Assembly: GCF_002161065.1 (NCBI RefSeq)
Contig: NZ_NFLV01000010.1
Coordinates: 58,811 to 122,810, forward strand
Direction: 5' to 3'
Source: Eubacterium sp. An11
GTDB lineage: Bacteria > Bacillota > Clostridia > Lachnospirales > Lachnospiraceae
Length of the DNA: 64,000 nucleotides
Both the position numbers and the translations under genes were made by a program. Shown here one piece after another: positions 17,161 through 25,757 of the stretch. Below the pieces are notes generated by a model that worked only from the letters and a program-made list of their open reading frames with translations, was not told where the DNA came from and made no database searches. Within the stretch, counting starts at the first letter, position 1, and each line of letters opens with the position of its first letter.

Positions 17161-17234
17161 AAATTAACGGATGAAAAAAATGGATAAAGAGATGGGCATG
17201 TATGGACAGAACGATGGAAGAAAGGAAGCAGAAA

Positions 17235-18065
17235 ATGGATAGCCCGATTTTGGAAGTGAAGGATTTACATTTTACTTATAATGACGAAAAACACGCGTTA
17301 AACGGGGTGGATCTGAAAATTTATGAGGGAGAAAAAATCGCGGTTCTGGGTTCAAACGGAGCGGGAAAGTCGACATTTTTTCTGAATATCAACGGCGTGT
17401 TAAAACCTCATAAAGGGGAGATCATTTATCGCGGAGAAAAGATTACGAAAAAAAGGTTGAATCATTTACGGAAAAATGTGGGGATCGTATTTCAGGATGC
17501 TGATAATCAGATTATCGCCTCCACAGTCATGGCGGAAGTGTCTTTTGGTCCCATGAACCTGAAACTGCCCAGGGAGGAAGTGCAGCGCCGGGTAGATAAA
17601 GCCCTTGATTATATGAACATTTCCGAGTTCCGGGAACGGCCTCCCCACTATTTAAGCGGAGGAGAGAAAAAACGAGTCAGCATTGCAGATATCATCGCCA
17701 TGGAGCCGGAGATCATTATTTTTGATGAGCCGACGGCGGCGCTGGACCCGCTGAACGCACAGATGCTGGAGGAGGTGCTCCAGAAAATGGGACAGGAAGG
17801 AAGAACCATCCTGCTGTCCACCCATGATGTGGATTTTGCTTACCGCTGGGCGGAGAGAGTGATTGTATTCTGTCAGGGAAAGGTCATTGCGGATGATACC
17901 CCTCTCAGAGTCTTTCAACAGGAAGAGATTCTGAAAAGAGCAAATCTGAAGCATCCGGTGCTTTTTGACATTTATGATATTTTAAAACGAAAGGGTATGG
18001 TTCCTGATGGAGAACTTTATCCTAAAAATATACAGGAGTTTGATCAGATGGTAAGCCGTCTGTAG
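17235..18065 (+). CDS. cbiO: Cobalt ECF transporter, ATP-binding component
   Basis: ABC ATPase that powers the cobalt importer. It has Walker A GSNGAGKST, Q loop VFQDADNQI, signature YLSGGEKKR, Walker B IIFDEPTAALDP and switch His in LSTHDVDF. The protein is about 276 residues from the start chosen here, normal for CbiO. AAGGA lies eight bases before the ATG at 17235 and MDSPILEVKDLHF resembles CbiO N-termini. In-frame ATGs at 17202 and 17214 are possible but have no site. It follows cbiQ by about 70 bases and precedes cbiM on the same strand. Confidence 0.9.
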   Translation: MDSPILEVKDLHFTYNDEKHALNGVDLKIYEGEKIAVLGSNGAGKSTFFLNINGVLKPHKGEIIYRGEKITKKRLNHLRKNVGIVFQDADNQIIASTVMAEVSFGPMNLKLPREEVQRRVDKALDYMNISEFRERPPHYLSGGEKKRVSIADIIAMEPEIIIFDEPTAALDPLNAQMLEEVLQKMGQEGRTILLSTHDVDFAYRWAERVIVFCQGKVIADDTPLRVFQQEEILKRANLKHPVLFDIYDILKRKGMVPDGELYPKNIQEFDQMVSRL

Positions 18066-18101
18066 GAACATGCCTGTGCAAAGAAAAAGGAGGAAAATTC
18101 G

Positions 18102-18839
18102 ATGTTATTAAAGAAAAAAGAGAAATTAAGTATTCTGGCATTTGCCCTGTTGGTACTGTTTGCGGTGGCTCCGGTTTCCAATGCCATGCATATCATGGAA
18201 GGCTATCTTCCGCTGGCCCACTGTATTTTCTGGATGATTGTGTGTATTCCGTTTCTTGCTGTCGGAATCTGGAATATTAAAAAGGTTTTAAAGGAAGACA
18301 GGAGAACATTGATGATTCTCGCGCTGACCGGTGCCTTTGTGTTTGTACTTTCTTCCCTGAAGATTCCGTCAGTGACCGGAAGCTGTTCCCACATGACCGG
18401 AACGGGACTTGGCGCGATTTTATTCGGACCGTGTGTTACAAGTATTCTGGGTATCATTGTACTGCTGTTCCAGGCAGTTCTGCTGGCCCACGGCGGTATC
18501 ACCACCCTGGGAGCCAATTGTTTTTCCATGGCTATCGCGGGACCGATTCTCGCTTATGCAGTTTATAAACTCCTGACAAAAATGAACGTCAACAGAAAAG
18601 TGACTGTCTTTCTGGCAGCCTTCCTGGGAGATCTGTTTACCTACTGTGTAACCAGCGTGGAGCTGGCGGCAGCCTATCCGTCTGAAGTGGGAGGATTCGG
18701 CGCTTCTGTTGTAAAATTCCTGGGAATCTTCGCCACAACGCAGGTTCCGCTGGCGGTCATCGAGGGTATCCTGACAGTGGTTATTGTCATTGCCCTGGAA
18801 ACTTATGCCAGAAATGAGCTGAAAAGTCTGAGTTTTTAA
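18102..18839 (+). CDS. cbiM: Cobalt ECF transporter, substrate-binding S component
   Basis: Seven-helix Co2+-binding membrane subunit. The 245-residue precursor has an N-terminal signal sequence ending ...VSNA, after which the mature protein starts MHIMEGYLP. That N-terminal Met-His with the following His is the metal site known from CbiM/NikM structures. Conserved segments [20 protein letters not shown] and [15 protein letters not shown] are present. AAAGGAGG precedes the ATG at good spacing. It forms the transport core with cbiN just downstream. Cobalt is more likely than nickel because the partner is CbiN, not NikN, but specificity is not proven by sequence. Confidence 0.92.
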   Translation: MLLKKKEKLSILAFALLVLFAVAPVSNAMHIMEGYLPLAHCIFWMIVCIPFLAVGIWNIKKVLKEDRRTLMILALTGAFVFVLSSLKIPSVTGSCSHMTGTGLGAILFGPCVTSILGIIVLLFQAVLLAHGGITTLGANCFSMAIAGPILAYAVYKLLTKMNVNRKVTVFLAAFLGDLFTYCVTSVELAAAYPSEVGGFGASVVKFLGIFATTQVPLAVIEGILTVVIVIALETYARNELKSLSF

Positions 18840-18885
18840 ATGGCGGAAGCCGGAAAGACATTGTTTCGGAGGAAGGAGAGTAAAC

Positions 18886-19251
18886 ATGAGTAAAAATACA
18901 AAAACAGTTATTATCTTATTGGTCATTGCCGTTTTGATTGCCATCGTTCCTTTGTTTGCATTGAAGAATGCGGAATTCGGGGGTTCTGATGACGCGGGAA
19001 GTCAGATGATTTCTGAGATTCAGGGAAAAGAATATGAACCGTGGTTTACGCCGGTGCTGGAAAGCGCCCTGGGCGGAGAGCTGCCGGGAGAAGTGGAAAG
19101 TCTGATTTTCTGTGTGCAGACCGGTATCGGAGTGGGAATCGTTGCCTTCGTCCTGGGCCGTTATGTGGAGAGAAAGAAATGGACCGATAAACTGGAGAAA
19201 GATAAAAAAGAGGATCATGCAGAAAGCACGACGCGCACAAATATGGTATGA
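18886..19251 (+). CDS. cbiN: Cobalt ECF transporter, auxiliary component
   Basis: Small two-helix protein that works with CbiM in cobalt loading. The 121-residue protein has a membrane helix at about 8-27, an extracytoplasmic loop with FGGSDD and the family-typical YEPWFTPVLE, then LPGEVESLIFCVQTGIG leading into the second helix. A charged Lys/Glu cytoplasmic tail follows. GGAGG precedes the ATG. It is the last gene of the operon and is followed by a strong terminator. The C-terminal tail is slightly longer than in enterobacterial CbiN. Confidence 0.88.
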   Translation: MSKNTKTVIILLVIAVLIAIVPLFALKNAEFGGSDDAGSQMISEIQGKEYEPWFTPVLESALGGELPGEVESLIFCVQTGIGVGIVAFVLGRYVERKKWTDKLEKDKKEDHAESTTRTNMV

Positions 19252-19335
19252 TTACCGCGGTTTTTTATGAAAAAATGGGGACGTTACATTTTTGGCGCAG
19301 ACAATCATGCTATCAAACAATAATTAGGAACGTAT

Positions 19336-19376
19336 ACAGCGAAATGCCATAGGATGCATTTCGCTGTTAGTTTTTT
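19336..19376 (+). terminator. Intrinsic terminator of the cbi operon
   Basis: ACAGCGAAATGC (19336-19347) pairs perfectly with GCATTTCGCTGT (19355-19366); TTAGTTTTTT follows. Confidence 0.9.
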
Positions 19377-19399
19377 ACCGTATATTATTATGTCATATG

Positions 19400-20095
19400 C
19401 TACAAAATAATATCTTTATATTTTTCAGCAAGCCGTTGGTATTGCTCTTCTTCGATGACAATTTTTCCTTTTCGTAATTGGAGAAAATTTTCCCTTTCCA
19501 ATGCATAGATATGGCGGTATAAGGTTCTTAAGTTGATATGCAATTTCTCAGCCAGTGCAGTTCTTGTCAGTCTGCAAGTATAGGGACGTTGATGGCATGC
19601 CTGTAAAAACAAATAGTGTCCCAAAATGTCTCTGGGGGTGAAAAGATAATGCTTTTCAGCACTCTCCATATTCAACGCCGAGATTTTACCCAGAACAAAA
19701 AGCATCTGGAAGCATAAGGTATTATTGTTCTGTAAAATCTGAATAAATTGTTCTGTTTTAATTCTAAATATTGTACATTTGCTTTCCGCTAATATATAGG
19801 CAGTGTAGTAGTTCGTATGATTCAAATATTCAATTAAGCCTAAAACCTCCAGTGGTTCCAGATATTCAATAATATTATTGCTGTTCCACGAAATTTCATT
19901 CCAAACGGAAACGCGTCCGCTTAATAAAAAATAAAAGTAATCCAAAGGATCTTTTTGATTCAAAATAGTATCGTTTTTTTCAAAAACCAAAAGATCCTTC
20001 ATAGGAACGATTTCCATGAGGGAAAGGGAAGGGTTTTTTTTATCGTATGTTTTCTCTAAGATAATTTTCAATGCATGTTCAAGATTTGTTTGCAT
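19400..20095 (-). CDS. Crp/Fnr-family transcriptional regulator
   Basis: A 231-residue regulator. Residues about 35-120 form a cyclic-nucleotide-binding-like cupin (NQKDPLDYFYFLLSGRVSVWN, then GLIEYL). A long dimer helix follows. The C-terminal Crp-type HTH is recognisable in LTRTALAEKLHINLRTLYRHIYALE followed by the KGKIVI wing. It lacks the Cys cluster of Fnr and the glutamate/arginine cAMP contacts cannot be assigned, so the ligand is open. The ATG at 20095 is favoured over the upstream frame to 20164 because an AAAGGA site precedes it. It is divergent from the nucleoside genes, and a palindrome with Crp/Fnr half-site spacing lies between them. Confidence 0.85.
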   Translation of the reverse strand: MQTNLEHALKIILEKTYDKKNPSLSLMEIVPMKDLLVFEKNDTILNQKDPLDYFYFLLSGRVSVWNEISWNSNNIIEYLEPLEVLGLIEYLNHTNYYTAYILAESKCTIFRIKTEQFIQILQNNNTLCFQMLFVLGKISALNMESAEKHYLFTPRDILGHYLFLQACHQRPYTCRLTRTALAEKLHINLRTLYRHIYALERENFLQLRKGKIVIEEEQYQRLAEKYKDIIL

Positions 20096-20131
20096 ATAAG
20101 TGTTTTCCTTTCTACTAGTAAAATTGCAGAA

Positions 20132-20151
20132 AAAATGACACCTGTCATTTT
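20132..20151. promoter_or_regulatory. Palindromic operator candidate for the Crp/Fnr regulator
   Basis: AAAATGACA-cc-TGTCATTTT is a perfect 20-base palindrome. Its TGA-N6-TCA core has exactly the half-site spacing of Crp and Fnr operators. It sits in the promoter region between the regulator and the MFS gene. Confidence 0.55.
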
Positions 20152-20196
20152 CTGCATTATACAACTATGGTAAATTAATATCAAGTTAGAAAAAAG

Positions 20197-20217
20197 TTTT
20201 GTGTAAAACACACAAAA
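20197..20217. promoter_or_regulatory. Second inverted repeat in the divergent promoter region
   Basis: TTTTGTGT (20197-20204) and ACACAAAA (20210-20217) are exact complements five bases apart. It may be an additional operator or a stem in the MFS leader. A perfect 12-base palindrome ATATCCGGATAT follows at about 20218-20229. Confidence 0.35.
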
Positions 20218-20267
20218 TATATCCGGATATGATAACTAATCATAAAGGAAGAGAGGTAAACAAAACT

Positions 20268-21431
20268 ATGAAAAATAGAAACAAATTATTGGGCTTTCTG
20301 GCATTTGCCATGTATTTTCTGACGGGTGCTTCCTGTGTCGTCGTTGGCAGCAGCCTTCCTCAGTTAGTAGATATGTATGGAATCGGGTTGGACAAAGTGG
20401 CCTTATTGGGTTCTGCCTATGCTTTGGGACGTGTGTTAACCGTCTATATAACCGGGCGTATGGTTGAAAAAATCGGGCCATTGAAGGTTCTGGCAATCGG
20501 TGCCGCATTAACTGGTGCATATTTATTAGGAATTCCACTTATTGTAAATTATTATGCAGGAATGTTGTTTGCCGTATTGGGAGGCATTGGTATGGGAACA
20601 CAGGATGCTGTGACACCGGTTTTACTGAGTATGGTATTTAAGAAAAACTATTCCAGTGCACTCAGTGGCGGCCAAACCCTCTTCGGTATTGGAACTTCTG
20701 TTACGCCGTTCTTGATCGGGGTAATGCTTTCCGGAAAACTGCCGTTTTACTATTCCTATTTTGTATTAGCTGCAGTTGCCATTGTAATTTTTGTGTTGAC
20801 ATTCTTTGCAAAAGAGACAGAAGAAATTGCAGAAGAGACAGAAGAACATATTCAACCTTTGTATACAAAGAAACCATATGTCGTCTATGTAGGAATTTTT
20901 CTAGTAGTCGCTGCATTTAGTGCAGTGTCCAGTGCTATTGGTTTATATACCTCCAGTTTTGCAATCAGTAGAGGAGTTTCTGAAGCATCTGCGGCCTTTA
21001 TGTTCACGTTATATAACATAGGTTGTGTAATTGGCGGAGCAGTATTCGTCATTGTATTAAAATACATAAAGAGTCAGACTGTTCTGTTAATGAATTGTAC
21101 GGTTGCTTTTATTGCTATTCTTGGAGCGATGTCAATCAATAAAACACCAGTTTACTTTATTGGACTTTTTATTGCAGGACTGTTTCTGGGGGTACTGTTC
21201 AGTGTGATTGTGTCCATTGCTACACGAATCGGATACAAACGAATCAGTGTTGCAAGTTCTTTAGTGGCGACAGCAAGTGGTTTTGCAGATTTTTTCACAC
21301 CAGTGATCACAGGGGTTGTTATTGCCAGCCTGGGAATTGATTTTTCTTACATTTTTGCATTGATTATGCTGGCAGTATGTATACTTTCGGCAGCTGTTGT
21401 AAAACTTGCAACCTCTGAAACAGAAATTTGA
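20268..21431 (+). CDS. MFS transporter, probable nucleoside-related carrier
   Basis: A 387-residue secondary transporter with twelve hydrophobic segments. The MFS loop motif appears as GRVLTVYITGRMVEKIG, and there is a cytoplasmic Glu/Thr-rich central loop (ETEEIAEETEEH). The C-terminal half repeats the fold. The start at 20268 gives the usual short cytoplasmic N-terminus; the open frame to 20199 is not supported. It is the first gene of a run with a nucleoside hydrolase and a sugar kinase, so uptake of a nucleoside or ribosylated compound is inferred from position only. An ECF importer further along may serve the same substrate. Sequence is AT-rich like the rest of the island. Confidence 0.8.
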   Translation: MKNRNKLLGFLAFAMYFLTGASCVVVGSSLPQLVDMYGIGLDKVALLGSAYALGRVLTVYITGRMVEKIGPLKVLAIGAALTGAYLLGIPLIVNYYAGMLFAVLGGIGMGTQDAVTPVLLSMVFKKNYSSALSGGQTLFGIGTSVTPFLIGVMLSGKLPFYYSYFVLAAVAIVIFVLTFFAKETEEIAEETEEHIQPLYTKKPYVVYVGIFLVVAAFSAVSSAIGLYTSSFAISRGVSEASAAFMFTLYNIGCVIGGAVFVIVLKYIKSQTVLLMNCTVAFIAILGAMSINKTPVYFIGLFIAGLFLGVLFSVIVSIATRIGYKRISVASSLVATASGFADFFTPVITGVVIASLGIDFSYIFALIMLAVCILSAAVVKLATSETEI

Positions 21432-21464
21432 ATGAATATAAAAGGAAAAAAGGAGATTATCATT

Positions 21465-22412
21465 ATGGAACAGAAGAAAAAAATTATTATTGATACTGAC
21501 TGTGGTTCGGATGATGCAATGGCCATTGCCATGGCTTTAAATGATCCCGCTTATGAAATTGTGATGATTTCTACCGTGTCAGGAAATGTACATGTTGATC
21601 AGGCTACGATCAATACATTGACTACCATTGAATATGCAGATACTTATGAACCGCCTGTATATAAAGGGCTTGATAAAATGCTTTTAAAAGAGCTCATTTA
21701 TGCCCATGAAACCCATGGAAATGACGGAATGGGTGACATTGGACTGGTGCCGAAACGTTTGAAAGCCCAGGAAGGAAATGGTGTCTTAAAAATGCTGGAA
21801 TGTTTACGAAACAGCGAAAAAGGAGAAATTGATATTATCGCTTTGGGACCGCTGACGAACATTGCGATGGCTATTCGACTGGATTATGAAGCTATGAAGA
21901 AAGCAGGCCGCATAGTTATTATGGGAACGGCCGGCTTGGGTGCCGGAAATGTTACACCGGTGGCGGAATTTAACATCTGGCAGGATGCAGAAGCAGCCAA
22001 AATTGTCACAGAATCCGGATTAGATACAATTATCTATGTAGGTTGGGATGCCTGTTTGGGCGAAAGCATGTTAAATCCACAGGAAATTGATAAAATCAGA
22101 AGTGGAAGCGCTCTTGGAAAGTTTGCTATTGATTGTAATAAAGATTTGATGGAAATGAATAAGGAACGTTTTGGAGATGCCTATCTTGATATGGCAGATC
22201 CATCGGCTATGGCAGCGGCACTTTACCCGGAATGTATTGAAAAATGTGAAAAATATTACTGTGAAGTCGATGTTTCTGATGGTCCAAGCTATGGTTCCGT
22301 CTTAGTGGATGTCAATTACTTCTCCGGCAAAGAGCCAAATGTATATATCTGCAGCAAGCTTTATCCAGATAAATATAAAGAATACATTTACAGAACTTTG
22401 CGAGTGGAGTAA
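21465..22412 (+). CDS. Nucleoside hydrolase (IunH/RihA-type)
   Basis: Hydrolase that splits ribonucleosides into base and ribose. The 315-residue protein has the Ca2+-binding N-terminal motif read here as DTDCGSDDA (Asp10, Asp12, Asp16, Asp17). The usual form is DTDPGxDDA, so the Pro is replaced by Cys. ALGPLTNIA and AEFNIWQDAEAA are the other family signatures, the latter containing the active-site Asn and Asp. The ATG at 21465 has GGAG at good spacing; an earlier frame start at 21432 overlaps the MFS stop and lacks a site. It is cotranscribed with the PfkB kinase seven bases downstream. Which bases it prefers cannot be read. Confidence 0.92.
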   Translation: MEQKKKIIIDTDCGSDDAMAIAMALNDPAYEIVMISTVSGNVHVDQATINTLTTIEYADTYEPPVYKGLDKMLLKELIYAHETHGNDGMGDIGLVPKRLKAQEGNGVLKMLECLRNSEKGEIDIIALGPLTNIAMAIRLDYEAMKKAGRIVIMGTAGLGAGNVTPVAEFNIWQDAEAAKIVTESGLDTIIYVGWDACLGESMLNPQEIDKIRSGSALGKFAIDCNKDLMEMNKERFGDAYLDMADPSAMAAALYPECIEKCEKYYCEVDVSDGPSYGSVLVDVNYFSGKEPNVYICSKLYPDKYKEYIYRTLRVE

Positions 22413-22418
22413 AGCATA

Positions 22419-23312
22419 ATGAAAATACTGAATTTTGGTTCTCTGAATATTGATTATGTTTATGAAGTGGAGCATTTTGCAAGAAAAGGAGAAACTATTT
22501 CCTCAAGCAATCTTCGTGTCTCAAGCGGAGGAAAGGGATTAAATCAATCCATTGCATTAAGCAGAGCAGGCGTACCGGTATGCCATGCGGGAATCATAGG
22601 AATGGATGGTATTTTCCTGAAAGAAATTCTCGAAGAGGCAGGAGTGGACACGAAATATCTGGCGGTATCCGATCAAATACGCACAGGAAATGCTATTATT
22701 CAAAATGATAGGTACGGTGATAACTGTATCATATTGTATGGCGGTGCGAATCAGACGATAACCAGAGAGTATATAGACCAGATTTTAGATAATTTTTCGG
22801 AGAATGACTGGCTGCTTTTGCAAAATGAAATCAATGAGCTGCCATATATAGTAGAAAGTGCCCATAAAAAGGGAATGCATATAGTATTAAATCCTTCTCC
22901 AATGGACGATAAAATTTTTGATATCAATCTGAATCATATCCATTGTTTCATTCTTAATGAAATGGAGGCTCAAAACTTGGTAAACTACAAAGAAAACGAC
23001 ATGGAAGTTTTAAAGAAAGTACAGGAAACCTTTCCGCATGCAGAGATTGTTCTGACATTAGGTGAAAAAGGTGCTGTCTACCAGGGAAAGAAAGGCTGTA
23101 TTTCACAAGAAAAATATGCGGCGACCGTTGTGGACACAACAGCAGCAGGAGATACCTTTACCGGATATTATCTATCAGGAATTCTAAAAGGACTCGATGT
23201 AAAGCAAGCAATGCAGACAGCCGCAAAAGCCGCAGCTATTGCTGTTTCCCGAAAAGGCGCAGCGGTATCAATTCCGGAAATGGAAGAAGTTACAGGAAAA
23301 AGAAACGAATAA
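22419..23312 (+). CDS. PfkB-family carbohydrate kinase, probable ribokinase
   Basis: A 297-residue sugar kinase. It has the N-terminal PfkB signature region with SGGKGLNQSIALSRAG and the C-terminal DTTAAGDTF motif, where Asp245 is the catalytic base and AAG replaces the common GAG anion-hole loop. It also has NPSPMDD, typical of ribokinases. In this operon it would phosphorylate the ribose freed by the nucleoside hydrolase to ribose-5-phosphate, feeding the pentose phosphate pool. A kinase for another sugar or for the nucleoside itself cannot be excluded. It starts seven bases after the hydrolase stop, with GGAG upstream, and is followed by a strong terminator. Confidence 0.88.
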   Translation: MKILNFGSLNIDYVYEVEHFARKGETISSSNLRVSSGGKGLNQSIALSRAGVPVCHAGIIGMDGIFLKEILEEAGVDTKYLAVSDQIRTGNAIIQNDRYGDNCIILYGGANQTITREYIDQILDNFSENDWLLLQNEINELPYIVESAHKKGMHIVLNPSPMDDKIFDINLNHIHCFILNEMEAQNLVNYKENDMEVLKKVQETFPHAEIVLTLGEKGAVYQGKKGCISQEKYAATVVDTTAAGDTFTGYYLSGILKGLDVKQAMQTAAKAAAIAVSRKGAAVSIPEMEEVTGKRNE

Positions 23313-23320
23313 AAAATACG

Positions 23321-23364
23321 AAAATAGAAAGTATGGTAATTAGACCGTACTTTCTATTTTTTTA
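23321..23364 (+). terminator. Intrinsic terminator after the nucleoside operon
   Basis: AAAATAGAAAGTA (23321-23333) pairs with TACTTTCTATTTT (23348-23360); TTTATTTT follows. It separates the hydrolase/kinase genes from the ECF operon. Confidence 0.88.
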
Positions 23365-23485
23365 TTTTAAAATACAAAGATAAACTGTCAAATGTCATTT
23401 TTTAGATAATTCTTTTGTGCTAAAGTAACAGTAATAGAAAAAAGAAACGTGAAAAACTAAGCAATATATATAAAGGAGGGGGAGC

Positions 23486-24097
23486 GTGAAAGATAAAGTA
23501 CAATGGATCCAACGTGATTTTTCTATGTTGGCCATTCTTGTTATTCCTATAGGAGTAGCCGCGAATTTCGTGGGAGGACAAATGGCTGCCGTGTTGAAAC
23601 TTCCTTTATATCTGGACGCAGTGGGGACAATATTTGTAGCTGTTTTATGTGGTATCTGGGTAGGAGCAGCAACTGGAGCATTGTCCAATCTTGTATCAGG
23701 CATTATTAATCCTTCGGTTTTGCCTTTTGTGGTTGTGAATATAGGAGTTGGACTGGTGACAGGATTTCTTGCAGATAGAAATATGTTTTCATCCTGGTGG
23801 AAAAGAATACTTTCTTTTGTTCTTATAGTTGCAGTGACCATCATTCTGTCCGCGCCGATTGTTGTACTGCTATATAGTGGAATTACCGGTGGCGGAACGT
23901 CCATTATTACCGCAGTTGTCATGGCATCAGGCGCCAATATCTGGACAGCTTTTTTAGGAACAGAAAGTATTTTTACCGTGCTGGACAGAATACTATCTTT
24001 TATGATATGTCTTTTCGTCATTTCCTGCATTCCGCCTCGGATGTTGATTAAATTTAAATGCGGACGGTACTATATAAAAAGAAAGGATGACCGGTAA
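23486..24097 (+). CDS. ECF transporter substrate-binding (S) component, substrate unassigned
   Basis: A 203-residue membrane protein with about six hydrophobic segments. After a basic N-terminus comes the S-component pattern: VAANFVGGQMAAVLKLPLYLDAVGT, then a Gly-rich second and third helix (LCGIWVGAATGALSN). This places it among ECF S components near the RibU/YkoE-like group, but the substrate-defining residues are not recognised. It has a GTG start with AAAGGAGGGGG upstream. It overlaps the T component by one base and is followed by two ATPases, so it has its own dedicated energising module. Its place behind a nucleoside hydrolase and ribokinase suggests a nucleoside, base or related vitamin; this is inference. 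Confidence 0.78.
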   Translation: MKDKVQWIQRDFSMLAILVIPIGVAANFVGGQMAAVLKLPLYLDAVGTIFVAVLCGIWVGAATGALSNLVSGIINPSVLPFVVVNIGVGLVTGFLADRNMFSSWWKRILSFVLIVAVTIILSAPIVVLLYSGITGGGTSIITAVVMASGANIWTAFLGTESIFTVLDRILSFMICLFVISCIPPRMLIKFKCGRYYIKRKDDR

Positions 24098-24906
24098 TGA
24101 AAAAAACCTATACAGAAAAAATACAAATATATAAAACAAACAAAATCGCAGCACTGTATCCTACAGCAAAACTGATCATTGTTCTGTTATATATAGTTTG
24201 TACATTAATAATCGGTACAGCAAGAATCACAGATTGGTCGCTGCCCTTACTGTTAATTCCAGAAGTAGGACTTCTTATTCTATTATTTATGTTAAGTGAG
24301 ATTCCACGGGAAGGATATACAATTCTGAAAAATATAGTGAAATTTGCTGCCATCATTCTTACTGTGCAATTTTTTCTTATACCCGGCAAAACCTGTATTT
24401 TCAGGTATTCTTTTGTGACAATCTATAAAGAAGGGATGCAGGCGGGTATTTCCATGGCATTTACATTAATAAATATCGCCGGAATTTTCATCTGGTTTTT
24501 TCAGACAACAGAAAATAGAGAAATGATAGGAGCAATGGAAAAAACTGGCATCCATTATAAATTAACATATATTATCCTTTCTACCCTGCAGATGATTGAT
24601 ATTCTTTCTCAAAACAGTAAAACTATTCTCAATGCACAAAAAGCAAGAGGAATTGAAACTGAAGGGAATGCTATCATCCGGACAAAGGCATTTATTTCTG
24701 TATTGCTTCCGCTGTTTTTGACGGCAGTCATTGATTTGGAAGATCGTGCACTGAGTCTGGAGACAAAAGGATTTCTCGTACAGGGTCCCAAAACGCATTT
24801 ATTGGAAATAAAACGCAGTGGACATGAGTCATACGCAGTGGGAGCAGCCATCGTTATAACTATACTGATTTTAATAGGGAGGATAGTATTATGTATCCGA
24901 TATTAG
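24097..24906 (+). CDS. ECF transporter transmembrane (T) component
   Basis: A 269-residue EcfT-type scaffold with about five to six hydrophobic segments. The coupling-helix motif ARGIETEG (Ala-Arg-Gly) occurs near residue 183, and a second charged motif occurs around DRALSLETKG. It transmits ATP hydrolysis by the two adjacent ATPases to the S component. The start overlaps the S-gene stop (TAATG) and its end overlaps the first ATPase by 16 bases, so translation of all three is coupled. The protein is AT-rich in codon use like the whole 19.4-26.6 kb island. Confidence 0.82.
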   Translation: MKKTYTEKIQIYKTNKIAALYPTAKLIIVLLYIVCTLIIGTARITDWSLPLLLIPEVGLLILLFMLSEIPREGYTILKNIVKFAAIILTVQFFLIPGKTCIFRYSFVTIYKEGMQAGISMAFTLINIAGIFIWFFQTTENREMIGAMEKTGIHYKLTYIILSTLQMIDILSQNSKTILNAQKARGIETEGNAIIRTKAFISVLLPLFLTAVIDLEDRALSLETKGFLVQGPKTHLLEIKRSGHESYAVGAAIVITILILIGRIVLCIRY

Positions 24907-25754
24907 AATGTAGAAAGATAACATACTCCTATCCGCTACAACATTCCCCATCTCTGCAAAATATCAACCTTATGCTGGAACAGGGGAAAGTATATGGAAT
25001 ACTGGGAGCCAATGGATCTGGGAAAACAACTCTTTGTTCACTGCTTCGTGGATTTATGCCGAAATTTTACCAGGGAACTATTACCGGGGAAGTATTATTG
25101 AAAGGCAGACCAATTGCAGAATATGGCGGACAACTGGTAAAAGAAATCGGCTACGTATTTCAAAATCCCTTTACACAGTTAAGCGGTGTGAAAGATACGG
25201 TATTTGAAGAAGTGGCCTATGGATTAGAAAATATGGGTGTCCCTGCCGACGACATAGAAGCTGCAGTTATCCAGGCCATGGAAAACACCAATATTCGGGA
25301 TCTCGCCTTAAAACATCCGCGCCAGCTTTCCGGTGGTCAATTACAACGAACGGCCCTTGCCTCTGCTCTTGTGCAAAATCCCGATATATTGATTCTGGAT
25401 GAACCGACCAGCCAACTGGATCCTCAGGAAACGAGTAATGTATTCCACATTATAAAGAAGCTAAAAGAACAGAACAAAACAATAATCATAGCAGAACATA
25501 AAACAGATTGGATCGCAGAATATGTCGATGAAGTTGTACTTTTAGAGAAAGGACGTGTATACGACAAAGGCAACAAAACGCGAATCTTATCGAATCCGGA
25601 ATTGGAAGAAATCGGAATTATGCCGCCACAGGTAACACTCTTATGCCAAAAGCTAAGAGAATCTGGAATACCGATTATTACACTGCCTACAACTTATGCA
25701 CAGACAAAAACGGTACTTGAAAAACTGTTGTTTCCGATAGTAGAAAAGAGATGA
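24891..25754 (+). CDS. ECF transporter ATPase A1 (canonical signature)
   Basis: A 287-residue ABC ATPase. Walker A is GANGSGKTT, the Q loop is VFQNPFTQL, the signature is LSGGQLQRT, Walker B is ILILDEPTSQLDP and the switch His is IIAEHKTDW. All catalytic elements are intact. The C-terminal extension of about 60 residues after the nucleotide-binding domain is longer than in the A2 partner. It overlaps the T gene and is three bases from the A2 gene, so the two form an ATPase heterodimer dedicated to this S component. Confidence 0.9.
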   Translation: MYPILECRKITYSYPLQHSPSLQNINLMLEQGKVYGILGANGSGKTTLCSLLRGFMPKFYQGTITGEVLLKGRPIAEYGGQLVKEIGYVFQNPFTQLSGVKDTVFEEVAYGLENMGVPADDIEAAVIQAMENTNIRDLALKHPRQLSGGQLQRTALASALVQNPDILILDEPTSQLDPQETSNVFHIIKKLKEQNKTIIIAEHKTDWIAEYVDEVVLLEKGRVYDKGNKTRILSNPELEEIGIMPPQVTLLCQKLRESGIPIITLPTTYAQTKTVLEKLLFPIVEKR

Positions 25755-25757
25755 CCC

